Origin: Galaxea fascicularis
Taxonomy: Eukaryota; Cnidaria; Anthozoa; Scleractinia; Euphylliidae
Direction: 5' to 3'
DNA: 64,000 bases
NCBI GenBank assembly: GCA_948470475.1
Contig: OX419337.1
Coordinates: 23,698,291 to 23,762,290 of the forward strand
Numbering within the stretch: position 1 is the first letter of the stretch; the number at the start of each line of letters is the position of its first letter. A model generated the notes under the pieces. The model had not been told where the DNA came from and made no database searches. It saw only the letters and a program-made list of their open reading frames with translations. Shown one piece after another: positions 24,501-36,976 of the stretch. Made by a program: the position numbers and the translations under genes.

Positions 24501-27500
24501 TCAAACGATGGAAGTAATTTGCTGTTTATTTGAGCTCTCTAATAACCCATTATTTCCATTAATAGTTAGTTTAGCTATAGGGAGTCGTGTTATATAAAAG
24601 TTGTCCCTAAATGCTTTTAGAGTTTTCGACTAACAGATATTTTTTAAAAACTACTTTCCTCTCGAGAAATTTAAAGTGGTTTTAGCAGGTGGAAAAACAA
24701 CGAGTGTAAATAACCACTTTAGGTATACCTTTTTCTGTTTAGCCGAAACGTGATACTGAATCATTTGAATTAACTGCTGAGAATTTTAACATTCCGTCTT
24801 TCAACTCTATCTAGGGAACACTTTGTGATTTTTTTAATTGATCTTCTCCATCATCCAACTGAACAAAATTAATTGGTCGTTCTGTAATATCGATTTCCTG
24901 TGCTTTAACTACCGGTGACGTTCTTAATAAATCCCATTTCTGCGTTTGAGATTTAATCTGTCAAAGCGACGTTCATCAAATAACTTAATAGGAGACAGTT
25001 AAGAATTAAATTTAATAAAACGTATGTCTTGTGGCTGTAATTTAATTAAGTAGATAATAGACAAGATAACAGGCATTTCTTGTTCTGAAATATTATTTTC
25101 AGCAATCGTTTTTAGTTTTCTGAGAAAATCTGACTTCATGCAGCTAATCAGTTTTGTTCATTTTGTTGTGCAATGACTTATTTTTGTCACTATTGAAACG
25201 ATCCAGCCTCCTCATGTTTTTGAGATATTTTGTACCCCATCGTTAGTGGACTTGTAAAATGTTCCGTATCCGATCTCATTTGAAAACTTTTTATACCTAC
25301 ACCCAAGCTGATTCAGAGGAAAACATTTGAATTGTGAAAATAAGTTTGAATTAAAGCATATCTGACTGTACATGCAGGTGAAGTAAATGGTGAATGTGGT
25401 GAATAAGTAGTCGGTCGGTTCAGTTATGGTCGTCTCATGAGACAACATACGCGCGCCACCATCTCATGAAATATGCAAACACCGCGGTTGTGCTACTCTT
25501 TATTTTACATTGCCCATAGTCTTTTGAGTTGGTGCTTGTATATATAATGTACACAGATTTATTCTATCAATATTCTAAACTAGAATATTTAGAGAGAAAG
25601 GTACTACCCCTAACTTTGTCTGCGCATGAAATATTGAACACCGGTGATCATCAGGTAACGAAACAGGTACTTTTCCGGGGCTGAATATGTGGAAATTATT
25701 CTGTAGTTGAACAGCCGGTAAAAAAATTTAAGATGTTCCTTTATCTTGTTCAATCTTTGGTTGCAAACGTTCAAGATAGCTTATGTGGAATACACTTCCT
25801 TTTTCTTATGCATTGTGGTGCACAAAGTATATTTCTATCGCTTTTTAGTGTGTGTACGATTGTGTCGTTTATAGTGGTGACGAGAAAAGCCACTAATTTT
25901 CTCTGTTTTTTGGAGGTAGCACAATGCGCCCACTAACCACCGCGCGCCTGCCATACATTCTAACACGCGTCACATTTTCATCCAGCGCTGCAAGGCAGGC
26001 TTTCCATGTTCCGCATAAGATGCCTTCCTAGTCCAGTTTGAGACAATAGTGTCAATCAGGGAAGAATTTGTTGAAAGGTTTGTTGATTTATAGCCTGAAT
26101 GTTTCTACCTCAGGGAAAGTAGTTCATTTTCAAGAAGATAATAAAGAGACTGACATTGAAAGAAGGTATTAATGTTTTCACTCTCATCATCAAGTACCTT
26201 GTTTGTCTTGTATACAAACCTTGCGTTGTACTCTTTAAAAACGCATGAACCGAAAACGAGCATTAATAAAGGACCTTATTCCGGTGCATTCTTTAATTGC
26301 ATTCTAAAAGCCAATTCAATTCTTTTTAGACGCTTTCATTTAAGTTTAGAACTCAGGGGAAATAGTTCAGAGGTATATCTTTGTTGTACGATGCCTTTGT
26401 TCACACCAAAATAACTGACATCAATTTTTCTTTCCAGATTAAAGCCCTTTATTGCTTAAGCTAATATTGCTTTCCCTTGTTCACAACAACGGTTTTAATC
26501 ACTTTAAAAAATTCTTTACGCCATTGTTTGATGTTATGCCCGCAAATACCGTGTCACTCTTGGATAGATGAAGTTCAAGGAAAAATTATTGTTTTCGTAG
26601 GAGGGATGCAGTTAAGAGCGGTTCACAGAAACTTGAGCGTTTTCAGTTGTTCGCTTTGAAGGTAGCAAAATGTAGGAAAATAGATCGGCTTGTAAATATT
26701 TCATTCGACTTCAACATATCAAATAGCGTTTTCCTTTCTATTCACAGTAACTTTGACAGGCAATTTTCATTTATACTCGTTTAGAAAAAAATATCATGGC
26801 CATGGTGTGCAGGGAAGTTTTTGCGTATATAGTAGAAATTCTAGGACAGTTCTACCAAAGAACAAAGGGTTTCGAGACATTAGCAGAAGAGTGGAGCGTG
26901 GAGTGAAAAGTGTAGGAAAGGCTCTCCAATCTTGTGGATGACATTTTCGTATAGTTTATTGGAAAAAGACAATAATAAAGCCAAATAAATTGTTGGGTGC
27001 CTAGTTTTTGGCCCATCAAAAATTCGAAATGGAAATAAGTAAAATCTTGCTATTATCATCCCCATTAGATAATTTCATATATTGCCGCCCTTTTGCGTTC
27101 ATTAATAACAGCTTTGATTGTAAACAAGTGCCCGAAGTTATTAATTTTCTCTTCAACGCGAATCGGTAAACAGTTCTAAGAAATGTCTTGCGTTTGGGAC
27201 GATTGCAATGTTCACGTAAGGGGAGACAGTGGTCATATTTGTGAGACTATATATCTGATAACTAAAGAGTTAAGGCCAACAGTAATTATATTTTTGTTCT
27301 GAACAAAAGGGAGAATGAAGTCAGAATTAAGGATTAAAGTTAGATGTTCCTGCATGGTTGTTCTGTACTCAGTTGGAGATTGAAAAAACGAAGCTCGCGT
27401 CATTAAACATTGTCTGTCTCAGAATCCTTCAACCGGACACCTGATAAAACACAACGTTTTCCATCTGTTCTTAATCTCCATATGTGTGAAGAAAATTTTT

Positions 27501-30500
27501 GCTGTTTAATAGTAATAACTTTTTTCGTACGTACGGTCTTTTGTTTCAAAATAATAACAGTCAGCCTGTTTGCTCTTTATGGAAAGCAGTTGAATCGGTG
27601 TACTGTCAAAGTTGAATTGTTCTGCTCTTTTCCATCTTGAAACTGAAAAATGAATATTTTTAAGGTGAAATCATACAATGTGTTTCCCCTTTCTTAATTC
27701 TAAAGCTTATTTGTGCGATGGCAATATACTGCATAATGAAATTCTGAGTTAAATCTCATTAACTAGCAGTTTGACATTTGTCAAGAAAACAAACTTTAAT
27801 AATTGGGTTAAAGGGGAGTGCAATTAACGTGATTATGGCGATGGCTTTGGGAGTTTGTGACTAGCACTCATATCCAAGTCCTTCTTAATTTGTGTTCTAT
27901 GTTGTGGTCTTTTGCTGTTACAATGTTCTCTTTTATTCATAACCCACAAAAATAAAAAAATTCATTTCCTTGCAGGATTTACCACATCCTCTTGACGACA
28001 AATTAAAAATTTAAAAAGAGGGCATCGGGTAACTCAAAACAAACGTTATCAAACCTGATAAGTGTTGACTTCATTTCGCGGTTAAAAATTATGGATTTAG
28101 GACACAAGTAACGTCTGGTTGTAGGATCCAACTTGTCATATTCAAAGAAAGACATAAAAAAACTAATTTCCTGTGATTTTGCCTAATTTAGCCTTATTTG
28201 TTGCTTTGTCCGTAGATTTTTATTTGTATGTTCAAGCTACCTTTTGGTCGAAAAAAATTGAGGTTGGGATTGTCCCTTTTAGAGCGTTGGTCAGCGAATT
28301 ATTCTCTTTGCTACGTAGTTCGTGATAATAGATGTGGAAATGTTGAGCAGATTGACGAAACGAATTAACCATAACACTCTTATGTAGTTTTCAGCTTTTA
28401 TTCTTAAGAGTATGTCTTCGAAGGGACTTTTATTACTACGTTGGATAAATCATTTTCAACGTTAACAAACTGACTGAGCACAATATGTTACTCTTCCCTG
28501 ACGGAGAAGTCTCCCCTGGCTCTGAATTACTTAAGGTAACACGGCAATTTAATATCCTGGATATACCTACTCTTTTCAGCGAAGTGCAAGCATGATTTGA
28601 TGTTACAAACATTTTTTATTAGATAGCTGTGACCTGCAACAAACAAAGCTTTCGGTTTGTTCTTGGTGATAAACACTAATACCTTCGCTGTTTCTTTAAT
28701 TGATATAAAAAACCCTGCCTCGCTTCAATTTAATTATGTTATTTTAGTTGCCTGTTCCACGCAATACACCAAATTCATGGCTTACGTTCTGTTTTATTCT
28801 CAGGTCTGGATTCTTTTTAAGGGCTGCTTTTGTTGTTTTCTATATTTACCATTTCAGTTTTACAACCACAGACATGGGCATGGCCAGATACTTTCAGATT
28901 TTGTGCGTTAAAGCTACTTTTGGTTTCCTACTTAGTTAAAGGCTTTGTTAATATATTTAAGCGGGACCATATGGGCTACAGAATCTACAAAAAGTAAAAC
29001 CACGTTTGACGAATATCTTTGCATAATGGTGGTAAGTGGTAGAACAGGTATATAACCATTTCTTCTACAAGTTCCAAAACAGTTCCTGTGAATGGACTGA
29101 ACAGCGCTTATGAGGATCCCGCTATGAGAGTTGTTTTTAGACCTAATTATTCAAACACATTTTCAAGTGTCATGAAAACTGCTTGAGAAATAGTATCAAA
29201 ACTTTTCTTATTAACAGGCTTGAAGTGGGCTTTGCCAAAGATGTTAAATTGTTCTGAAAAGAGAGTAGTATGCTTACGTTTTTGTCACAACTCTTTAGTC
29301 ACGATTTGCACTTCTCTTTTCAGGGTATTTTCTGAACAAAGTCATGTTATAGAACAATTTTCAAATACGCACCTATTAGAGATTTGACTTTGACTGCAAT
29401 TTTTAAATGGGAAGCTATGGTAAACAGAAAGCCTCTTAGCTAAAGGTAGTATAGTACAAGGCGATGGCGTTCATGTTCCTCATTAGGACATTAGGAAAGT
29501 AATTTGAGCTCTAATTTTTCTTTTTCAATTTATACATTAGCACTAAAGCCCTCTTGGCGTGATGGGCAACCTTTGCCAAATGAGAACGTAGATATGTACA
29601 TGTCAACATTGCATTTTCCCAAACCACGACCCTACCGATGCTGTATAAATTAACAGTTATCTAAGAATGGGTGTGATAGCTGAAAACAAAAAAGATTAAT
29701 TCACCACAGTCATTTTGAATGACTGTCTTATTTTTCCCCTTTCGTTATCTTTGGAAGCCTCTTCAGCTGCTTGTCAACTTGAATTAAACTTTTTCATCCT
29801 TTGACTTGAAACCCGGAATTCTCTCAGAACTCTTCGTTGCTTAGGCGTGGCTTCAAACCTAGCAGAACTAAATAAATGACCGTAGTAAGCTGTATTTTTT
29901 CAGCTGCGTTGATTAATAGCCGCAAGAAAACCACCGAAATAAATAATTTTGCAGAGACAACCGCCGCAGCATGATAAACCACCAATACTGCAAACCAATT
30001 ATTAATGTTTCCTCACAATCGACCGTTTGATTTAGACAGAAATAGGCACACCTTGCAAAAGACAATGGACAGGCGCATGAAGAAAGACAAGTCCTCATCA
30101 GCCACAATTTTTGAGTTGATACACATGGGTTAAGTTAAATATCCAGAGCCGAATGCCACAGTTTTTTTTTTTACCAAAGCAAGCAGTGAAGAGTTATTAT
30201 GCTAATTAGCTCTGTCCAATGCTCTCCACGTGGGAGAACATTTTCCTTTTATAGACTGAGAGTAAAGAAGGCACTAGGTTTAAAAGATTGTAAGTAACCG
30301 ATCGAAGATGTTCAGCTGGTTTATTTCCGAAAGACATGCAGCAATACAAAGAGAGCGAAAGAGAACTTCTCTATTGGCTTGCAAAATTCCATTCACCTAA
30401 AGGCTACCATCCTGTGCAGAGAACAGCACCAAATAGTACCATAGGAAGATATAAATGAATAGCTAACTGATCAAACCATACTTAAAAAAAACCTTTCTTC

Positions 30501-32152
30501 CATATTAACAAGTTAAAGATTTTACAAACACACCCACATAATTTATAATGGTATAATGGCCGAGCTCTTCAAAGAGTGAACAGGATGCGACTGGAAGTAA
30601 AATTACTTTCTTCGTTTTCTGCAATCAGAGTTCTTTACTTCTCTGCTCCTTTTCCACCGGTTTATAAAAATCAAAACATCACAGACTTCGTTTATCAAAG
30701 AATAACTGCGGGTCGAACACTTGAGTGAGGATTAGTAAACAAAGTGGAACCTCGCCACAATTTTATTACTACGAGCTCGTAAGGCACCTGAACAAAACCT
30801 AATGGTATTATTTGTTGATCCCAAGTCCACGTTTCTACTGTAACAGTATTCTGTGTTGTAACAGCAGCAACTCTAATCACTGAGCGTCTTAATGGAGCTG
30901 AAGAATTCTCTTGTGACACCATGAAAGCTTACGACAAGAACAATACTTCCCCTTTTTAAATGGGAAGAAGAAAGTGTGGAGGATTGAAGCCGAGTCCAGT
31001 GAATGATTTTCAAGTTTTTACCAAGTGCCATTCAACTTGGCAAAAATGACAGTAAGTCGGCACAATGGCCATACAAACAACTATGTGGTGAATCGTACTT
31101 TCTCCTAACCTGTAATTAATTTCATCAATCATCCTTACTTTCCTCTTTAAAAAAGATACTCGATTTTCTTGTCAGTTTTCTCTCCTTTATCGTGATTCTC
31201 TTTTTTGGTGGTTTCCAAATAGGGATATATTGATATATTCTAATTAAAAGAATGGTGTGTTCGGTGTTGCCTTGCAGGACTTATACTGATAACATTGGTG
31301 AACAAGATTTCTTCTCCAAACGGAAGCTTATTTTTTACACACTGCAGGAAATGTTACTAGTAACTACAATTGTTCACAAAAATTTACTTCAGAAAATTGA
31401 GTCGAGTTTACAGAGAAAAGAAAACATTCACTGGGAGGTTTATTAATTGTACAGCTCGTTCGCGCCATTTTTTTGCTTCTTTATGGAAGTATGCAAGATC
31501 CAAGCATTTATAGCCTGCGCCTTTCTTTTTCTATTTTAGACTTTGGCATTGGCATAGTCGTTTACGGCTTGCTCAGTTGCAAATTGGAGTTAAGGAAAAA
31601 GACATTTTGATTAAGGCAAACATTTGCCACATTTAGACCGCACCCGAGCTCCACGGAGAACGCATTTGGAGCTAAAACTTCAAACACGAGTGCAATTGTG
31701 TGTAATCTGTTTTGTTAATGTTTGTCTCAATTAGGACAAATGGGGCTAAATTTATTTAAACAGGAACTAATTAAAAACTGAAATTACTGTTTTATTCCCA
31801 GCAGAAGACGTCAATAACACATTCTAATTTGTGCAACTTAATACAATTTTTTATCATGGAAAACCAATCACTGCATTTATCTTTATATGTTTAATGCTTT
31901 GGGAGCGCATTCTCGAAATGATGTTTATATAATTTGTCGACATTTTGTAATTAGAAATGAAGCACACTTTATAGTGAATATTTACCTCTGTCTCTCCCTC
32001 TAATTTTACAATTATTTTTATATTTGGCAGTTGATAGTCCCTACATTCTGAAATCTTTCTGCTTAGTACCCCATTTCCTTGCCTTGACCGAAGGTACATG
32101 AAGCAATTTGGTACCTGGTACATGAGAAGACCAAAAAAACCTGTGAAAAACC
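21531..32152. other. Gene-poor interval between divergent SIX genes, middle part
   Basis: About 10.6 kb with no recognisable exon, RNA gene or transposon. Open frames are short and composition-driven. A near-palindrome around an E box (TCTCCACGTGGGAGA) lies at about 30222-30236, but its meaning is unknown. Confidence 0.5.
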
Positions 32153-32330
32153 GGGGAGCAGGGTTGGCGCAGTGGTGAGAGCGCTCGCATTCCACCAATG
32201 TGGCCCGGGTTCGATTCCCGGCCCTGGCGCCATAAGTGGGTTGAGTTTGTTGTTGGTTCTCTACTCTGCTCCGAGAGGTTTTTCTCCGGGTACTCCGGTT
32301 TTCCCCTCTCCCCAAAAACCAACATTTCCC
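32153..32330 (+). mobile_element. tRNA-derived SINE, copy 1
   Basis: Begins GGGGAGCAGGGTTGGCGCAG. The polymerase III A box is at about 32164-32175 (TTGGCGCAGTGG) and the B box at 32208-32218 (GGTTCGATTCC). A conserved body follows, with CTACTCTGCTCCGAGAGG and CTCCGGGTACTCCGG. It matches the second copy at 51566-51853 (opposite strand) through the AAAAACCAACATTT segment and then diverges, so the 3' portion is lost or unrecognisable. The open frames across it are typical spurious SINE frames. The head is not an intact tRNA gene. Confidence 0.85.
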
Positions 32331-35300
32331 AAGTTCAGGTCAAAGTGTAGTCGGGACCGCTGCTTCTAAACTCTTAAAAGTCAAACTTAAACTGTGGAGC
32401 GTCGTCGACTTTATTTCCTAACAAAGCTTTATTGGTCCTTCGTTAGCTTACTGTATTGGTTTGCCAAAGACAGTCTTTGTTTCTTTGTTTTGCAAAACTT
32501 TAGTCTTTCCCATAAGGATAGCAACTTGCTGTATTTTTACCCAATTCAGGAATCAATATCGAGGATTAAATGTATAGTAGCACTAAAAACCCTTAACAAT
32601 CGAATCGTGAATGCTATTGATTGTAATAGTTTTGTCGGTTTGTTATTGGAAATTGACGCAGTCATTATTTTTTAATGAATTAATCTCTGCCAACTAAGGA
32701 AAGGTATTTAAGTATTGCTTATGTTAACGCTAACCATATACAGTAACTGTGCTTCTCGATGAAATTAGAATCTGTTTTGCTGTGCAAAATTCAGATACCA
32801 TTTTCTAGCACTGTCATGCCACGTAGTTTTTGGTTTGGTCTCCATACATCCGGCAGTGATTCTTATTAGAAGTCTCGGTTTTATTGGCTATACGATTTAA
32901 TTCAATGTTGATAGCTCTAGACCTATTGTTAGTATTTGTTACTCCTGACTTAGTTTACACTTTATAGGGGTCGTGCTGATTTCACCGAATTCATTTCACG
33001 GACCAAAAACTTGCAAGGGGGACCGAATAGGGCGTACTCGGGTGTTAGAAAGAATTATTAGTTGGAAATTTTCAGGTGCTAGGTTACAAATACCGCCGGC
33101 ACATAAAAACATTGTAGCCGGGGAAACGGACCGTTTCCATTCCTGTCATGATGTAAATATGCAGCGCACTAACTGACGAATTAGCCGATTTTTTTGTTTT
33201 AGATATGCTTGTTGGGACCCACCCTTCTTTAATCAAGTTAACATAGAATGATGATAAAAAATGACTTAGCTTTTTTGCGTGTTTACAAGAAACGTGAGCT
33301 GTGGGATTATTAAAGTACTTTAAGTGCAAGTGGAAGATGACCGTCAGATGAAACATACTCCCGCAATTAGAGAATTAGAGAATTAATTATAAATCTTAAA
33401 TGGCACGGGTAGTACTTATTATGTTTGCTGAACGTTTTTCAGTTTTATAATTACATTTAAATGTCCTCCTCTATGGTGAAAAGTATTTCCTGGGACCTTT
33501 GAAACCTTGTTTAACCACTGAACTAATTCGCTTGAGTTTCTGTGACTAAGGCCGTTTTGTTATACTTTACTAGGCAGATGCTTTATTGTTGTTTACGTTT
33601 TTTAAATTTTACTTTTGACATGTTTTGCCAAAACTGACATGAACGTTGTTTTGTAGTTAAAAAGGTTTTAAGGAACGAAAGGCCATCACAATTACGCGCA
33701 CAGCTTGAGTAGTGAAGAAAGGAAATATTTTGTTTCACCAATTTGTGTGGACTAAACCAAAATAAACTGAAAACGAATACTTCTTAAGAGTGGAACAAGT
33801 TGGGATAAAAGCCATCTAGTGTTTCGCTTGCAAAAGGTAGTGTTTGTCTTTGCTCGAGATAGGATTTTTATTCATTTTGCCACACAAACCAAAACGTACA
33901 AAACATAGTTATTTGGTCAGCATCGAAAGAGACAAAAGTTGAAATAACTTATTTCTAGCTTACCGTATTGCCTTGTTATAGTACACTCGATGTTCATTAT
34001 TATAATTTTCTGCCTTTTCTTTATCATGCCTTTGGATCCTTTGGTCCGAAAACCAGCAAATGAGAAAAGTCATTTCTTGTGGACTGAGTGACGAACTGAC
34101 ATACGTATAAACGTTTAGGCAAGAGTCGTTTTTAACTTGTGGATAATGGGATTAGTTTCTAACGAATCGTTGGTGCTACGTCGATGGAGAAATGAACTGA
34201 TTTGATAAGGGGAATTGGCTACCGCGAAGAGATTCCAAGAGGTGGCCAAGCTAAGTTCATCACCTCCGTTGATAACACCGAAAATTGACTTAGATTGATA
34301 AACGTCTGGCTCGGTCTTTGGCAGCAACGTCAAAATGCTCTGGCGATGAGAATTCTTTCCTTCCGTAGGTTCATTCTCTTTGCTTACCTTACTTTATTGC
34401 TTAGAGAAATAATGCAGAATTTTAAACTGGATCTTTTCTACAATAACTCAGTTATATAGTTCATCACTGTATATTCTTGACTTGGCCCAGCCGGTTTCAG
34501 GGTTTTGGAATCGTTTCCTGACTGTTTCGGTTTTTTGCTTACTTTTGATATTTGGAACAAGTTATACTCATCATCAAACTATCTCTGTTTTAAGCATTGA
34601 ATGGATATTTTACCCTCTTCTCTAGACCGTCTATGATTAACTTTTCTTTTGAATAAACCAAATAACGTTTACATGGCTAACTTAACTAGCATTGCTTTAA
34701 CACTTTTCCAATACCGTTTTTTAAGAACGAGGCAAACGTTGTATAATTTCCTCTTCCATGAAATGAAAATCAATTATATCTTTGGAGCAATTATTTTGTA
34801 AACAAATCAGGTTGTTCACTCTATTTCAACCTCACATGTCACCTCTTTGCGGACTCGCTTACAGATTAAAGCATTTAAACGATACGTGTAACTCTTTCCC
34901 ACGATTTTTGCGCTTTTTCGGCCCAACACCCATATTATGCAGAATGCCATGGGTCCTGACACTATTATGCACTAAAGCTTGGCTAATCAGCGGTAGTAAC
35001 TCTTATGTGTGGTCTTTATAAAGTGAAAAAAAAAACTGCGATTTTCTCATCACCACGAACTCGACAAATATATTGAATTTTGTCCCCGAATATTCTAATT
35101 ATTTGATATGATACATCAAAAGGGTTTGTGTTTGGTTGCTGCGGGAACCTATTCAAGAGCTTCTACCCATTGTGCGGTTTGTTTACAGAAACAGCAGATG
35201 GACCAGCCAAGTTGGACGGCAAATGGCACATTATTTTCCTTTGACCTGCCATTGTGCACGGCAGTTTTGAAGCATTAATTCAACCATTTTTAAGTAAATA

Positions 35301-36330
35301 CAGCTGTAAAATGAAAAACCCAAACCAGTAAAAACCAAAGCAATCATTCACCACAAGAAAACACTGAAGTTTTGGATGATTTTAAGAAGTTTCTTTGATG
35401 CATCTAAATGTTGCAACTTTCTTCACTGATTTCGTGTTAAGTGCAACATTTGATTGTCAGTATTAATCGGTTAATTTAGCTTTTTTTGTTACTCTATTTA
35501 AGATTCAGTTTGTTTTTGTATATGAATGATACCGAAGGGAAGTATGCGCCTTTGACTAATCTAAACAGTTGTGACTAAACAGTTTTGGTCTTTCACCGTC
35601 TCAACGTTCAAAAGTCGCAAAAAGCACTCTTAAATATTTAGGAGTTTTTCAGAATTCCTTCAAGAACGTGACAACTATTTTATTAACTAAAGAACTCCGC
35701 GTCAGATCAAACACTGAATAAGGCGAAAGTAACAACTAATCAGTAAAGGTAATTCTTTTGATTCACTTCTCGCTCATAAATGGAAAGGCATGTATTGATC
35801 GAAAAATTATTATCTGTTGATGAAAAAGGTCGCTCCTTTGTGACCGACTGTTAACTTCGAACTTAAATTGAATAACAAAAGAAACGCTAATTGAGCATGA
35901 TTGCATTCAAATTGTTGAAAAAGTGGAAATATTTTTCCTTTTTCATTATGATTAAGATTTCGAGATATTTATATCATCCAAAGTTTTCGTTTTGTACACA
36001 TATGAAAAATCTGGAAGGTCGGCAATTTGGTTTCAATATCGAGCCACAATTGAGCGCTTAAAACACTGTTTGTTCAGGCTACAGATACTCCAAATGAAAT
36101 AGGCCATCCTAGATGCTTAAATAAACAAGTTTGTCTGAATCTATTTCATGCTAATGACAAACTAATTGAGGAACTGGGTCACTTGATGCTACCCTGACAA
36201 GTCCACTAAAAGGTGTTTTGTTCATCTTTGGGGTTGGACAATATCATTTTAAAAGCGGGAATGTTTAGTTTAGTCAACAAAGCTTCCATCCACTAGTGGG
36301 GCAAAATCGCTGCTAAGTCACGAGTTAGTG
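32331..36330. other. Upstream flank of the divergent SIX gene, no gene recognised
   Basis: About 4 kb between the SINE and the SIX-like promoter. No exon, RNA gene or element is recognisable. By position it is a candidate for proximal regulatory sequence. Confidence 0.45.
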
Positions 36331-36419
36331 CTCTATTTAAAGCGGCCGCCTAAGTTGGTGTAGTCTCATTCAGGATCAACGGTCGTCAAACACACGTCAA
36401 TCCTCCATACTTGAATAAC
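36331..36419 (+). promoter_or_regulatory. Core promoter and 5' UTR of divergent SIX gene
   Basis: A TATA-like TATTTAAA (36334-36341) is followed about 30 bp later by an initiator-like CTCATTC near 36365, giving a 5' UTR of about 55 nt. No acceptor site lies before the ATG. This is motif-level evidence. Confidence 0.5.
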
Positions 36420-36976
36420 ATGCTCCGTTGCCCCTTCTCATCAGACCAAGTCGCTCAAGTATGTCAGTTTCTTCAGAATAGTGGAGAAATTGAACGGTTG
36501 TCTCGATTTTTGTGGTCCTTGCCCAAGGAAATAGACAGTGATGTTAAGACGTCCGAGACGATCCTTGTTTCAAAGGCGGTGGTTCATTTCTACCAGAATA
36601 ACTTCAAAGATCTATACGCCATATTAGAAAGCCACAGGTTTTCAAAAGAAAACCACGAACGTTTGCAGTGCCTGTGGAGGACAGCGCACTACATCGAAGC
36701 TGAGCGTCAGCGTGGGAGGCCTTTAGGGGCAGTGGGGAAATACCGAGTACGGAGAAAGTACCCTTTGCCACGAACGATATGGGATGGCGAGGAAACCACC
36801 TACTGTTTCAAGGAGAAGTCGAGGAGTATCTTAAACAAGGCGTACACAGAGAACCCCTACCCCACTCCACGAGAGAAGTACGAACTAGCTAAGATGACCG
36901 ATCTGACGGTGACGCAAGTAAGCAACTGGTTCAAGAATAAGAGGCAGCGGGTGCGAGCAGCAGAAATGAGGAAAGG
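36420..36976 (+). CDS. Divergent SIX homeobox gene (SIX1/2-like), exon 1
   Basis: Encodes a SIX-class transcription factor. The ATG at 36420 is chosen because [19 protein letters not shown] aligns with the N-terminus of the SIX1/2 protein at 5429. The SIX domain is about residues 6-119 and the homeodomain 123-182. [20 protein letters not shown], the [12 protein letters not shown] start and RAAE after the homeodomain place it nearest SIX1/2. It differs in the SIX domain (a slightly longer loop after [17 protein letters not shown], which recalls SIX3/6). In helix 3 it reads [10 protein letters not shown] where SIX1/2 has [10 protein letters not shown]: Lys50 and Asn51 are kept, but positions 52 and 56 change. 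The donor is AAAGG|GTGAGT, phase 2, at the same codon as in the SIX1/2 gene. It is probably an old tandem duplicate; assignment to SIX4/5 or a cnidarian-specific class is possible but less supported. Confidence 0.95.

Noticed and set aside
32164..32230. Possible functional tRNA gene from clear A and B boxes.
   Set aside because: The segment does not form a full cloverleaf with matched acceptor ends and continues into a repeat body shared with another copy. It is a SINE head.
31854..32369. Open frames on both strands across 31854-32369 (one of 153 codons).
   Set aside because: They overlap the SINE at 32153-32330. Such frames recur wherever this SINE inserts and are not genes; the same applies to frames at 51680-51955.
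36411..36419. TTG-initiated extension of the SIX-like protein.
   Set aside because: The ATG at 36420 aligns with the conserved SIX1/2 N-terminus.
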